Assembly: GCA_006226265.1 (NCBI GenBank)
Contig: SBHH01000071.1
Coordinates: 1 to 23,642, forward strand
DNA from: Alphaproteobacteria bacterium
GTDB lineage: Bacteria; Pseudomonadota; Alphaproteobacteria; Sneathiellales; Sneathiellaceae
DNA: 23,642 nucleotides
Reading direction: 5' to 3'
The notes under the pieces were generated by a model. That model was not told the origin of the DNA. It ran no database searches and saw only the letters and a list, made by a program, of their open reading frames with translations. A program made the translations under genes and the position numbers. Below, in pieces: positions 7,998 to 15,941 of the stretch; the first letter of the stretch is position 1, and every line of letters begins with the position of its first letter.

Positions 7998-9200
7998 TCA
8001 ATTGTATTTCTTGAGCTCCAGTCGGCCGATCTGGTTGCGATGCACTTCATCCGGTCCATCGGCAAGCCGCAGGGTCCGCGAATGAGCATAGGCATTTGCA
8101 AGACCGAAATCCTCGCTGACGCCGCCGGCACCATGCGCCTGGATCGCCCAGTCAATGATCTTGCCGGTGATGTTCGGCGCGACCACCTTGATCATCGCGA
8201 TCTCGGCACGGGCTTCCTTGTTGCCGACCGTATCCATCATATAGGCGGCTTTCAAGGTCAGGAGCCGAGCCTGTTCAATCATCGCACGGGATTCGGCGAT
8301 ACGTTCCAACGTGACCGTCTGTTCGGCAATCGGCTTACCGAAGGCCACACGGGACTTAACGCGCTTGCACATCCGCTCCAGCGCCCGTTCTGCGACACCA
8401 ATCTGGCGCATGCAGTGATGGATGCGGCCCGGGCCAAGGCGGCCTTGCGCAATCTCGAAACCACGTCCTTCGCCGAGCAAGATATGATCCGCCGGGACCC
8501 GGACATTCTTGAAATCAACTTCCGCATGGCCATGCGGCGCATCGTCATAACCGAAAACCGGAAGGAAGCGCTTCACATCGATACCCGGCGTGTCCATCGG
8601 CACGACGATCATCGACTGCTGCTGATGACGGGCAGCACTCTTATCCGTCTTGCCCATGAAGATCAGCACCTTGCAGCGCGGATCGCAAGCGCCCGACGTC
8701 CACCATTTCGTACCGTTGATGACGTATTCATCGCCGTCCCGTGTGATTTCGGATTCAATATTCGTTGCATCCGATGAAGCAACTGCCGGTTCCGTCATTG
8801 CAAAAGCGGAACGGATTTCGCCGTTCAGAAGCGGCTTCAGCCAGCGCTCTTTCAGCTCCTCGCTCGCATAACGCTCGAACACTTCCATGTTGCCAGTATC
8901 GGGTGCGGAGCAGTTGAAGACTTCCGGTGCGAAGGAAACGCGGCCCATGATCTCGCAAAGCGGCGCATATTCAAGGTTGGTAAGACCGGCCCCCCGATCG
9001 CTTTCCGGCAGGAAGAGGTTCCAGAGACCAGCCTCTTTCGCCTTCGCCTTCAGATCCTCGACAATCTGGGTCGGCTGCCAGCGGTCGCCTTCGGCCACCT
9101 GGTCGTAGAACACCTTCTCGTTCGGATAGACATGCTCATCCATAAAGGCCTGAACCCGCTCTTGCAGTTCTTTCACCTTGTCGGAATATTCGAAAATCAT
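7998..9200 (-). CDS. Acyl-CoA dehydrogenase, ACAD10/11 (LvaC-like) type
   Basis: This 400-residue FAD-dependent acyl-CoA dehydrogenase fold is full length. Recognisable blocks are [17 protein letters not shown] (flavin and substrate strand), [65 protein letters not shown] and [18 protein letters not shown]. These closely resemble the C-terminal dehydrogenase half of human ACAD11. The usual catalytic Glu of the medium-chain family falls in an EG motif; here the aligned residue is D381 in ADGPDEVH, as in the ACAD10/11 group. In that group the enzyme removes phosphate from a 4-phosphoacyl-CoA to form an enoyl-CoA. A split partnership with the two kinases nearby is therefore the favoured inference; ordinary beta-oxidation is the alternative. 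AAAAGGACC is the ribosome site. tadA lies 44 bases upstream on the same strand. Confidence 0.93.
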   Translation of the reverse strand: MIFEYSDKVKELQERVQAFMDEHVYPNEKVFYDQVAEGDRWQPTQIVEDLKAKAKEAGLWNLFLPESDRGAGLTNLEYAPLCEIMGRVSFAPEVFNCSAPDTGNMEVFERYASEELKERWLKPLLNGEIRSAFAMTEPAVASSDATNIESEITRDGDEYVINGTKWWTSGACDPRCKVLIFMGKTDKSAARHQQQSMIVVPMDTPGIDVKRFLPVFGYDDAPHGHAEVDFKNVRVPADHILLGEGRGFEIAQGRLGPGRIHHCMRQIGVAERALERMCKRVKSRVAFGKPIAEQTVTLERIAESRAMIEQARLLTLKAAYMMDTVGNKEARAEIAMIKVVAPNITGKIIDWAIQAHGAGGVSEDFGLANAYAHSRTLRLADGPDEVHRNQIGRLELKKYN

Positions 9201-9244
9201 TCTGTAGGTCCTTTTTGTTCTTTATTAAATTGCCTGTTCTTTGA

Positions 9245-9703
9245 CTACCGGCGGGTTTCGAAGAAATTCTTCAAAAGCGCCGCCGATCTCGCCTCCTGCA
9301 ATCCGCCGTATATTTCCGGCTTGTAATGACAGCTTGGCTGATCAAAAATGCGGGCCCCATATTCCACTCCGCCTCCCTTTGGATCGTAAGCCGCGAAATA
9401 AAGCCTGCGAATTCTCGCAAGCGAAATCGCCGCCGCACACATGGGGCACGGCTCCAAAGTAACATATAAATCGCAATCGACAAGCCTCTCGCTGCCGACC
9501 ATATTGCCCGCCGCACGAATGGCCAGCATTTCCGCATGGGCTGTCGGATCGTGACGGCCGATCATCTGGTTTCCGCAATTGGCGACGATGCGCCCCGACC
9601 GCGTATCGACAATGACGGCGCCAACCGGCACCTCGCCCCGATGGGCGGCCATCTCCGCGGTGCTGAGCGCGGTTTCCATGTAATCGACAAGTTCCTGATC
9701 CAT
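9245..9703 (-). CDS. tadA: tRNA-specific adenosine deaminase
   Basis: TadA deaminates the wobble adenosine of tRNA-Arg(ACG) to inosine. The 152 residues contain GEVPVGAVIV, the zinc and proton-shuttle motif HAE (H56, E58) and PCPMC (C86, C89), at nearly the same positions as in E. coli TadA. I chose the ATG at 9703, giving MDQELVDYMETALS. The frame stays open to a TTG at 9739, but the added 12 residues resemble no family N-terminus and that TTG has no ribosome site. The ribosome site for the ATG is also weak. The gene diverges from the amidotransferase-like gene at 9825 and precedes the acyl-CoA dehydrogenase on its strand. Confidence 0.95.
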   Translation of the reverse strand: MDQELVDYMETALSTAEMAAHRGEVPVGAVIVDTRSGRIVANCGNQMIGRHDPTAHAEMLAIRAAGNMVGSERLVDCDLYVTLEPCPMCAAAISLARIRRLYFAAYDPKGGGVEYGARIFDQPSCHYKPEIYGGLQEARSAALLKNFFETRR

Positions 9704-9814
9704 GTCGGCAGATTCGCAAAATAGCTTCCCGCCCGTCAAGCAGGAACGGACATCGCGGCATTCTTTTTTATCGCCCGCCGCAAAGGCCTGTTGAGTTCAA
9801 GGCGGGAGAAGACT

Positions 9815-9823
9815 AAAAGGAGG
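9815..9823 (+). promoter_or_regulatory. Strong Shine-Dalgarno with only 1-base spacing
   Basis: AAAAGGAGG is nearly the full anti-16S complement, but only one base separates it from the ATG at 9825. Normal spacing is about 5-9 bases. No alternative in-frame start follows nearby, and the encoded N-terminus matches the family. Confidence 0.6.
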
Positions 9824-9824
9824 C

Positions 9825-10538
9825 ATGCGCAAACCTGTTATCGGCATAACCCTCGATTCGGAGGATCCCGGCGGCTATTCCAACATGCCTTGGTACGCCC
9901 TTCGGCAGAACTATGCCGATGTCATCACGGCAAGCGGCGGCCTGCCCGTCGCCCTGCCCCATGAACCGGACAAGGTCGGCGATTACCTTCATATGCTAGA
10001 TGGGCTTGTCATCACGGGCGGCGCCTTCGATGTCGATCCAGCGATGTTCGGCGCGGCCACCCGCCATGATACTGTTATCACCAAGGACCGGCGGACGGCG
10101 TTTGAAAAGAACATGGCCGAAGCGATGCTGGACGCCAACAAGCCCGTTCTCGGCATTTGCGGCGGCCAACAACTCCTCCATGTCATTCTCGGCGGCACGC
10201 TTTATCAGCATATCCCGGACGAGGTCGAGAACCCACTCGCCCATGAACAGCCCAACCCCCGAACCGAAGCCGGACATGACGTCATCGTGACGCCGGACAC
10301 CCTTCTCCACCGGATCGTCGATACCGACCGGCTGAGCGTCAACAGCGCCCATCATCAGGCCGCGAAGGAAGCAAGTCCGAATATTATCGTCAATGCCCTT
10401 GCAGAAGACGGCGTGATCGAAGGGATTGAGGATGCGCGCTATCGCTTCTGCCTCGGGGTGCAGTGGCATCCGGAATATCTGATCTCGGCCGGTGACAAGA
10501 AAATATTCGACGCCCTGATTACCGCCAGCGCCGCCTGA
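9825..10538 (+). CDS. Class I glutamine amidotransferase-like hydrolase (peptidase C26, PuuD-like)
   Basis: This 237-residue protein is of the gamma-glutamyl-gamma-aminobutyrate hydrolase family. RKPVIGIT starts the fold; GLVITGGAFDVDP is the typical second block. The nucleophile elbow is GICGGQQ (C112), and the triad is completed by VQWHPEYL (H215, E217). Many relatives have GICRG here, where this protein has Gly. The family splits gamma-glutamyl amides such as gamma-glutamyl-GABA in putrescine breakdown, but no other puu genes lie nearby, so the substrate is open. The gene starts a tight plus-strand run: the next ATG comes one base after this stop. Its ribosome site is unusually close to the start codon. 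Confidence 0.93.
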   Translation: MRKPVIGITLDSEDPGGYSNMPWYALRQNYADVITASGGLPVALPHEPDKVGDYLHMLDGLVITGGAFDVDPAMFGAATRHDTVITKDRRTAFEKNMAEAMLDANKPVLGICGGQQLLHVILGGTLYQHIPDEVENPLAHEQPNPRTEAGHDVIVTPDTLLHRIVDTDRLSVNSAHHQAAKEASPNIIVNALAEDGVIEGIEDARYRFCLGVQWHPEYLISAGDKKIFDALITASAA

Positions 10539-10539
10539 T

Positions 10540-11445
10540 ATGAGCGAAACACCCCTAAACAACGAGCGGATCGCCAAACGTATGGCGCGCGCAGGTCTCT
10601 GTTCTCGCAGGGAGGCGGAACGCTGGATTGAGGCGGGCCGCGTCAGCGTCAACGGTAATGTCCTCAACAGCCCGGCCGTCACGGTTGGTGAAATGGATAC
10701 GGTCCTTGTCGACGGGAAGGAGCTTCCGAAAAAGGAACGCCCCCGGCTCTGGCGCTACCACAAGCCGACGGGCCTCGTCACCAGCCATCGCGACGAAAAG
10801 GGCCGCGATACGGTTTTCGATGCCTTGCCCCAAGACCTCCCGCGCGTTATTTCCGTGGGCCGTCTCGACCTTAATTCCGAAGGGCTTCTCCTTCTCACCA
10901 ATGACGGGGAACTGGCCCGGCGGCTGGAGCTCCCTTCCACCGGCTGGAAGCGAAAATACCGCGTCCGGGTGCATGGCCATCCGAAAGAGGCGGATATGGC
11001 GAAGCTTGAAAAGGGGCTCACCATTGATGGCGTGCGCTATGACAAGATCGAAGGGACCGTTGACAGCACCAAGGGCGCAAATTCCTGGCTGACTCTCTCG
11101 CTACGGGAGGGCAAGAACCGGGAAATCCGCAAAGTGATGGAGCATTTGGGCTATACGGTGTCGCGCCTGATCCGCATTTCCTATGGCCCTATGCAGCTCG
11201 GCGATTTGCCATCGGGTAAGGTGGAGGAAGTAAAGTCGAAAATCCTCCGCGATCAGATGGGCGTCGAGAAATTCGAAGAGGAACAGGAAGAACTCGCCAA
11301 ACGTCCTCCTCGCGGAAAAAGAGGGCCGAATGCGAAAAAGCCTGCGCCCAAAACATCGAAGGCACCGGCAAAGCCCCCAGCAAAACCCGCATCGCGTCCC
11401 CGCAAGACCCTGACGGCCCGGCCCGCGACCGGCAAGCGGAAATAA
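10540..11445 (+). CDS. rluB: 23S rRNA pseudouridine synthase, RluB/RsuA family
   Basis: This 301-residue enzyme converts a uridine to pseudouridine in rRNA; family members act on 23S position 2605 (RluB) or on 16S (RsuA). An S4 RNA-binding domain covers about residues 8-55 (RMARAGLCSRREAERWI). The catalytic domain follows, with VGRLDLNSEGLLLLTNDG carrying the catalytic Asp at position 110, the same number as in E. coli RluB. REGKNREIRKVMEHLGY is the second family block. Residues 255-301 form a Lys/Pro/Ala-rich disordered basic tail likely to aid RNA binding. The start follows the previous stop by one base, and the stop overlaps the rsmD start (TAATG), so the three genes form a translationally coupled run. 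RluB over RsuA rests on length and tail. Confidence 0.93.
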   Translation: MSETPLNNERIAKRMARAGLCSRREAERWIEAGRVSVNGNVLNSPAVTVGEMDTVLVDGKELPKKERPRLWRYHKPTGLVTSHRDEKGRDTVFDALPQDLPRVISVGRLDLNSEGLLLLTNDGELARRLELPSTGWKRKYRVRVHGHPKEADMAKLEKGLTIDGVRYDKIEGTVDSTKGANSWLTLSLREGKNREIRKVMEHLGYTVSRLIRISYGPMQLGDLPSGKVEEVKSKILRDQMGVEKFEEEQEELAKRPPRGKRGPNAKKPAPKTSKAPAKPPAKPASRPRKTLTARPATGKRK

Positions 11446-12014
11446 TGCGTATCGTTGGCGGCCGTTTCCGGGGCAAGAAAATCCTGCTGCCCGAAGACAA
11501 ACGCATCCGCCCGACCTCAGACCGGAGCCGGGAGGCCCTTTTCAATATCCTCGCCCATGACCGGGAAATGCGAAGGAATGAGGCATCCTTGCCACAAGAC
11601 GCCCGTGTCCTCGATATCTTCGCCGGGACCGGTGCCTTCGGGCTGGAGGCTTTATCCCGGGGCGCGGCCCATGTAACCTTCATCGACAATCATGCGGCGA
11701 GCCTCGCCCTCATCAAAAAGAATGTTGCGGCCTTCGGCGCGGCGCGGCAGGCAGATATCCTGAACCGCGACGGCGCAAAGCCGGGACAGGTGGGAGAGCC
11801 CTACAATCTCGTCCTGCTCGACCCGCCCTACCGTGAAGGGCTGGTCACGCCCTGTCTCCAGAATTTACAGCGCGGAAACTGGCTCGCTCCGGAGGCCGTG
11901 ATCGTGATTGAAATGGCCGCGAAGGAGGCCTTTGATATCCCGGAAGGTTTTACAGAGGTGAAGGAGCGTCGATACGGCGCCGCACGGCTTATTTTCCTGA
12001 AATTGGCCGCTTAA
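11445..12014 (+). CDS. rsmD: 16S rRNA (guanine(966)-N(2))-methyltransferase
   Basis: RsmD methylates G966 of 16S rRNA in the 30S subunit using S-adenosylmethionine. The 189 residues show the N-terminal MRIVGGRFRGKKI and RPTSDRSREALFNIL, the SAM-binding LDIFAGTGAFGLEALSRGA (57-73) and the catalytic LLDPPY (D126-Y129), all diagnostic. The ATG shares its A with the stop of the upstream pseudouridine synthase gene. Its TAA overlaps the convergent TAA of the PhyH gene, so no terminator fits between the two transcripts. Confidence 0.97.
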   Translation: MRIVGGRFRGKKILLPEDKRIRPTSDRSREALFNILAHDREMRRNEASLPQDARVLDIFAGTGAFGLEALSRGAAHVTFIDNHAASLALIKKNVAAFGAARQADILNRDGAKPGQVGEPYNLVLLDPPYREGLVTPCLQNLQRGNWLAPEAVIVIEMAAKEAFDIPEGFTEVKERRYGAARLIFLKLAA

Positions 12015-12832
12015 AGCCTGCTCGAAAGGACCGGATCGATATGCCGGTATTTATCGAACTGCCGGACGATCAATTGCCTCCGCGCCTCAAAATCCGGCAA
12101 AGCGGCAAGGTCCAGCAAGGGTTCGGCCAGTGGGTCAAAACTACAATTCTGAAATTCGAGCGACAGGCTGAGGCGCGGGCCCTTGGCATCCGCCCCATAA
12201 GTGCCGCCCCAATGATACAGATCCTGTGGCCAGCCGAGGATGGCCCCCGCCGGACAGGGGAGTGCCCGCGCACCTGCCGCCAATAACTGCTCGACTGACG
12301 GCTCGGCGCTCTTCAAATGCGCCTCTTGCCTGCGCGGCAGCACATACATGCAGCCGTTCGCCTCATCCACATCACTAAGCGAAAGCCAGAGCGACAGGCT
12401 CATCAGGATCTTGTCGCCACCAATATCGAAGACCGTCTCAGCGGTGCAGTCGCGATGGGGCGGCCAACCACGCGCGCCCTCTTTTGCGAGACGCCAGGCC
12501 CAGAGATTAGGAAGCACGGCGAAATTCGATCCCAGGAAATGGCGGATCAGTGCATTGAGCCTCCCGAAAAGCGCAAAAGGCTGATCATAAAGATAGATAA
12601 AGACGGGCGGGACGCCCTGTTGGTCCAGCCTTTCCATCGCGGAGCGGATGGGAAGAAGTGCATCCTCCGGCAGGATCGACGGCAGGACAAGATATCCCTC
12701 GCGCCAGAAATGAGCGGCCGTTTCCTCAAGCGTTCTGACATCGAACGCGATTTCCGGCGTTTCAATCTTCTCCCCAATCGTAAGATCGGGGCATAGGGCC
12801 CGCCAGTCTGCTTTCGTCCAGGTTTCAGGCAT
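12011..12832 (-). CDS. Phytanoyl-CoA dioxygenase (PhyH)-like Fe(II)/2-oxoglutarate oxygenase
   Basis: This 273-residue protein has a PhyH-type double-stranded beta-helix. The facial triad is visible as PPHRDC (H126, D128) and LYHWGG (H207). An Arg after KGPRLSLSLEF (R220) is placed to bind the 2-oxoglutarate carboxylate. WLSLSDVDEANGCMYVLP is the usual family strand. It should therefore be an iron- and 2-oxoglutarate-dependent hydroxylase or halogenase-like enzyme; the substrate is unknown and need not be phytanoyl-CoA. I chose the ATG at 12832, preceded by GGCGGGA and overlapping the flavoprotein stop by 8 bases. An ATG five codons earlier (12847) lacks a ribosome site. It appears translationally coupled to the flavoprotein gene. 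Confidence 0.83.
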   Translation of the reverse strand: MPETWTKADWRALCPDLTIGEKIETPEIAFDVRTLEETAAHFWREGYLVLPSILPEDALLPIRSAMERLDQQGVPPVFIYLYDQPFALFGRLNALIRHFLGSNFAVLPNLWAWRLAKEGARGWPPHRDCTAETVFDIGGDKILMSLSLWLSLSDVDEANGCMYVLPRRQEAHLKSAEPSVEQLLAAGARALPCPAGAILGWPQDLYHWGGTYGADAKGPRLSLSLEFQNCSFDPLAEPLLDLAALPDFEARRQLIVRQFDKYRHIDPVLSSRL

Positions 12833-14018
12833 ATTGTCCCGCCACATAGCCGGACGACCAGGCCCATTGGAAATTATAGCCGCCCAAGAATCCCGTGACG
12901 TCCACCGCCTCCCCTATGAAGAAAAGGCCCGGAACGGATTTCACTTCCATCGTCTTGGAATGAAGCTCCGCCGTACTGACGCCGCCAACGGTCACTTCTG
13001 CCTTCGTGAAGCCTTCGGTGCCGTTTGGCGTGACCGTGACTTCCTTGACCGCGCGTGTGATGTCCCGGATCAGCTTGTCCGAACAATTGCCGATTTCCGG
13101 GATATCCGGAAAATCCATCAGGAGTTTTGGGACAAGGCGGTTCGCCAGAAACTCGCTTAAAAAGGTTGCGACCTGAACGCGCGGGCGGGCCATTCGCGCC
13201 TCTTTCAACAGGCTCTCAAAATCATGATCCGGCAGGAAGTCGATAAAAATCGCCTCCCCTTCCCGCCAGAAGGAGGAAATCTGCAATATCGCAGGGCCGC
13301 TTAAACCCCGATGGGTGAAAAGAAGATTTTCCCGGAAGGTTGCCTTCCCCGCCCGGATCAGCACATCCGCCGAGACGCCGGAAAGATCGGAAAAGCGCGT
13401 GCGGTTCGCAGGGTCGAAGGTGAGAGGCACAAGGCCCGGACGCGGTTCCGCCAGCTCCAGATCGAACTCTTTTGCAATTCGATAGGCAAAATCGTTGGCA
13501 CCGAGCTTTGGAATGGAAAGCCCGCCGGTTGCGATAACGACGGAGGCGGCGCTGATCCGCCCGTTCTGAAGCTCCAGACCGAAGCCGGTCTCACTTTTCC
13601 GGATTTTCCGTGCGCCCGTCCCGCGCCAGATCGTGACATTCGCCTTTTCGCATTCCGCTTCCAGAAGGGCGACGATCTCCTTCGCGCTTTTCTCGCAGAA
13701 AAGCTGTCCGAGTTTTTTCTCATGCCAGGCGATGCCGTACTGATTGACGAGAGCAATGAAATCCTGCTGATCAAACTGGCGAAGTGCGGATTTGCAGAAA
13801 TGCGGGTTTTGGGAAAGAAACCGGTCCGGCGCGGCGAAGATATTTGTGAAATTGCAGCGCCCGCCGCCGGAGATCAGGATTTTCTGCCCCGTCTTCTCCG
13901 CTTTTTCAAGCAGGAGGACCTTGCGGCCGCGCTTTCCAGCCTCGGCGGCACACATCATCCCTGCTGCGCCAGCGCCGATTACGACAACATCAAATTCCGG
14001 AGGCTGCACCGGCGGCAT
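12825..14018 (-). CDS. NAD(P)/FAD-dependent oxidoreductase, BaiN/HI0933/YhiN family
   Basis: This 397-residue flavoprotein has an N-terminal Rossmann motif VVVIGAGAAGMMCAAEAG (11-28) and the family hallmark ISGGGRCNFTNI (49-60). An FAD-closing C-terminus contains GEAVDVTGFLGGYNFQWAWSS. FATGG-like VVIATGGLSIPKLG lies mid-protein. The family is widespread, and its general physiological role is unclear. BaiN of Clostridium acts in bile-acid dehydroxylation, but that function should not be carried over. AAGGAATG lies upstream of the ATG. The PhyH gene overlaps its end by 8 bases, and mutL stops 29 bases before its start on the same strand. Confidence 0.93.
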   Translation of the reverse strand: MPPVQPPEFDVVVIGAGAAGMMCAAEAGKRGRKVLLLEKAEKTGQKILISGGGRCNFTNIFAAPDRFLSQNPHFCKSALRQFDQQDFIALVNQYGIAWHEKKLGQLFCEKSAKEIVALLEAECEKANVTIWRGTGARKIRKSETGFGLELQNGRISAASVVIATGGLSIPKLGANDFAYRIAKEFDLELAEPRPGLVPLTFDPANRTRFSDLSGVSADVLIRAGKATFRENLLFTHRGLSGPAILQISSFWREGEAIFIDFLPDHDFESLLKEARMARPRVQVATFLSEFLANRLVPKLLMDFPDIPEIGNCSDKLIRDITRAVKEVTVTPNGTEGFTKAEVTVGGVSTAELHSKTMEVKSVPGLFFIGEAVDVTGFLGGYNFQWAWSSGYVAGQYA

Positions 14019-14047
14019 GGAGACATTCCTTCAAGTAACCACCGCTT

Positions 14048-15886
14048 TTACCGGCGGCCGAACAATTTTTCAATATCGCCTAGCTGCAATTCGACATATG
14101 TCGGGCGGCCATGGTTGCACTGGCCGCTATGGGGTGTCACTTCCATTTCCCGAAGGAGGGCGTTCATCTCCTCGATCGTGAGACGCCGCCCGGCCCGGAC
14201 CGAGCCATGACAGGCCATGGTGGCGCAGACATCATCGATCCGGTCTTTAAGCGAGAGCGCCGTATCAAGCTCCCCGAGGTCATCGGCGAGATCCTGCACG
14301 AGGCCCCGGATATTGCAATCGCCAAGCATGGCGGGCGTCTCCCGGACGACAATCGCGCCGGTCCCGAAAGGCTCCAGCACCAGCCCCATTTCGGCCAGTT
14401 CCTCCTGCCGTTCGGCAAGGCGGTTTGCAGCCACTTCGTCAAGCTCGATCACTTCCGGCAAAAGGAGCATCTGCCGCGCGACGCCGCGCTCGGCCAGCTG
14501 CTTCTTCATCCGCTCCATCACCAGCCGCTCATGCGCCGCATGCTGATCGACCAGCACCAGACCGTTCGCGGTCTGAGAGACGATATAGGTTTCATGAAGC
14601 TGGCTGCGTGCGGCGCCAAGCGGATATTGCTCCAGTCCTGACGAAGACGGGGAAGCCACTTCCCGGGGACCGGAGGCTGGGGCCATCGGCGGGCTTTCCG
14701 CGGTTAAAGGCGACTGAAAAGTCGATCCCTCTTCGGCGAGGGAAGGAGAAATCGCCTGCCCTTGCGGCTCGCTCCAGCGCGCCCAGCCGCCCGACGGCGG
14801 ACGGGACTGAAACGGCAGGCTTGCCGCCGGGCTCTCAGCCCTGAAGGCTCCCAGCGCCTGCCCCGAAATGGTGGAGGAGGCGCGATGCCCATGTTCCGCC
14901 AGCGCATGACGAAGCGCGCCGACGATCAGCCCCCGCACCATGCCGGAATCGCGAAACCGCACTTCTGCCTTCGCCGGATGGACATTCACATCCACCTGAT
15001 CGGCCGGGAGTTCCAGAAATAGGGCAAGCAAGGGATGCCGGTTTCGCGCGAGCAGATCCATATAGGCGCCCCTGACCGCGCCAGTGAAAAGCTTGTCCCG
15101 CACGGGACGCCCATTCACGAACATGAACTGCATGGTGGCATTGCCGCGATTGAAGGTCGGCACGCCCGCATAGCCCGAGAGCTGCACGCCGTCGCGCTCT
15201 GCATCGATCTTGATGGCATTATCGGCAAAATCCCGTCCCATGATCACGCCGAGCCGATCAAGCCAGGCTTCGAACAGCTCCCCTTGCGCCGCATTGAGAC
15301 GAAGCGCAACGCGATTGTCATCGGCGAGCGAGAAGGCAATATCCGGATAAGCCATGGCAAGGCGGCGCATGACATCAAGGGCCGCGCCAAATTCCGCCCG
15401 CTCGGTTTTCAGGAACTTGAGCCGTGCCGGCGTCGCATAGAAAATATCCCGAACCTCGACCCGTGTGCCGGGCGGCGCGCCCATAGGCATCACATCGCCT
15501 TTCTTTCCGCCTTCGACGGAAAGGCTCCAGGCGCTTTCCTCACCCGCCCGACGGCTTGTGATCGTCATCCGGCTGACTGAGGCGATGGAGGGGATCGCCT
15601 CTCCCCGGAAGCCGAGATTCTGGATAAAGACGAGATCGTCATCGGGAAGCTTGGAGGTCGCGTGACGCTCGAAACAGAGGTCAAGTTCCTCCGGTGTCAT
15701 GCCGACGCCATTGTCCGTCACCGTGATGAGAGACCGTCCGCCACCGCGCATCACGACATCGATTTTTGTGGCTCCCGCGTCAATGGCGTTTTCCACCAGT
15801 TCCTTGACGGCAGACGCGGGGCGTTCCACCACTTCACCGGCGGCGATCTGGTTGACGATATTTTCAGGAAGACGCCGTAAATTCAT
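14048..15886 (-). CDS. mutL: DNA mismatch repair protein MutL (endonuclease type)
   Basis: MutL couples MutS mismatch recognition to strand incision. The 612 residues show the GHKL ATPase site: [11 protein letters not shown] (E29, N33 at the same numbers as E. coli), TDNGVGM (58-63) and [10 protein letters not shown] (92-101). A variable proline-rich linker spans about 335-420. The C-terminal domain has [12 protein letters not shown] (447-458), which matches the DQHA(x)2E(x)4E endonuclease motif, plus CNHGRP near the end. It therefore probably nicks DNA itself, as in bacteria lacking MutH. The start is the ATG at 15886 ([19 protein letters not shown]), matching the family; the frame continues to a TTG at 15925 with no family similarity. 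It follows the M16 genes on the same strand. Confidence 0.97.
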   Translation of the reverse strand: MNLRRLPENIVNQIAAGEVVERPASAVKELVENAIDAGATKIDVVMRGGGRSLITVTDNGVGMTPEELDLCFERHATSKLPDDDLVFIQNLGFRGEAIPSIASVSRMTITSRRAGEESAWSLSVEGGKKGDVMPMGAPPGTRVEVRDIFYATPARLKFLKTERAEFGAALDVMRRLAMAYPDIAFSLADDNRVALRLNAAQGELFEAWLDRLGVIMGRDFADNAIKIDAERDGVQLSGYAGVPTFNRGNATMQFMFVNGRPVRDKLFTGAVRGAYMDLLARNRHPLLALFLELPADQVDVNVHPAKAEVRFRDSGMVRGLIVGALRHALAEHGHRASSTISGQALGAFRAESPAASLPFQSRPPSGGWARWSEPQGQAISPSLAEEGSTFQSPLTAESPPMAPASGPREVASPSSSGLEQYPLGAARSQLHETYIVSQTANGLVLVDQHAAHERLVMERMKKQLAERGVARQMLLLPEVIELDEVAANRLAERQEELAEMGLVLEPFGTGAIVVRETPAMLGDCNIRGLVQDLADDLGELDTALSLKDRIDDVCATMACHGSVRAGRRLTIEEMNALLREMEVTPHSGQCNHGRPTYVELQLGDIEKLFGRR

Positions 15887-15941
15887 TGCTGATCCAACAG
15901 GTTTAACCGGTCCCGATCCTAACAAAGGTGGGCGGATAAAC

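Noticed and set aside
7911..8777. Plus-strand open frame (288 codons) opposite the acyl-CoA dehydrogenase
   Set aside because: It begins inside the dehydrogenase terminator region and is antisense to a full-length recognised gene; its composition is typical of a shadow frame.
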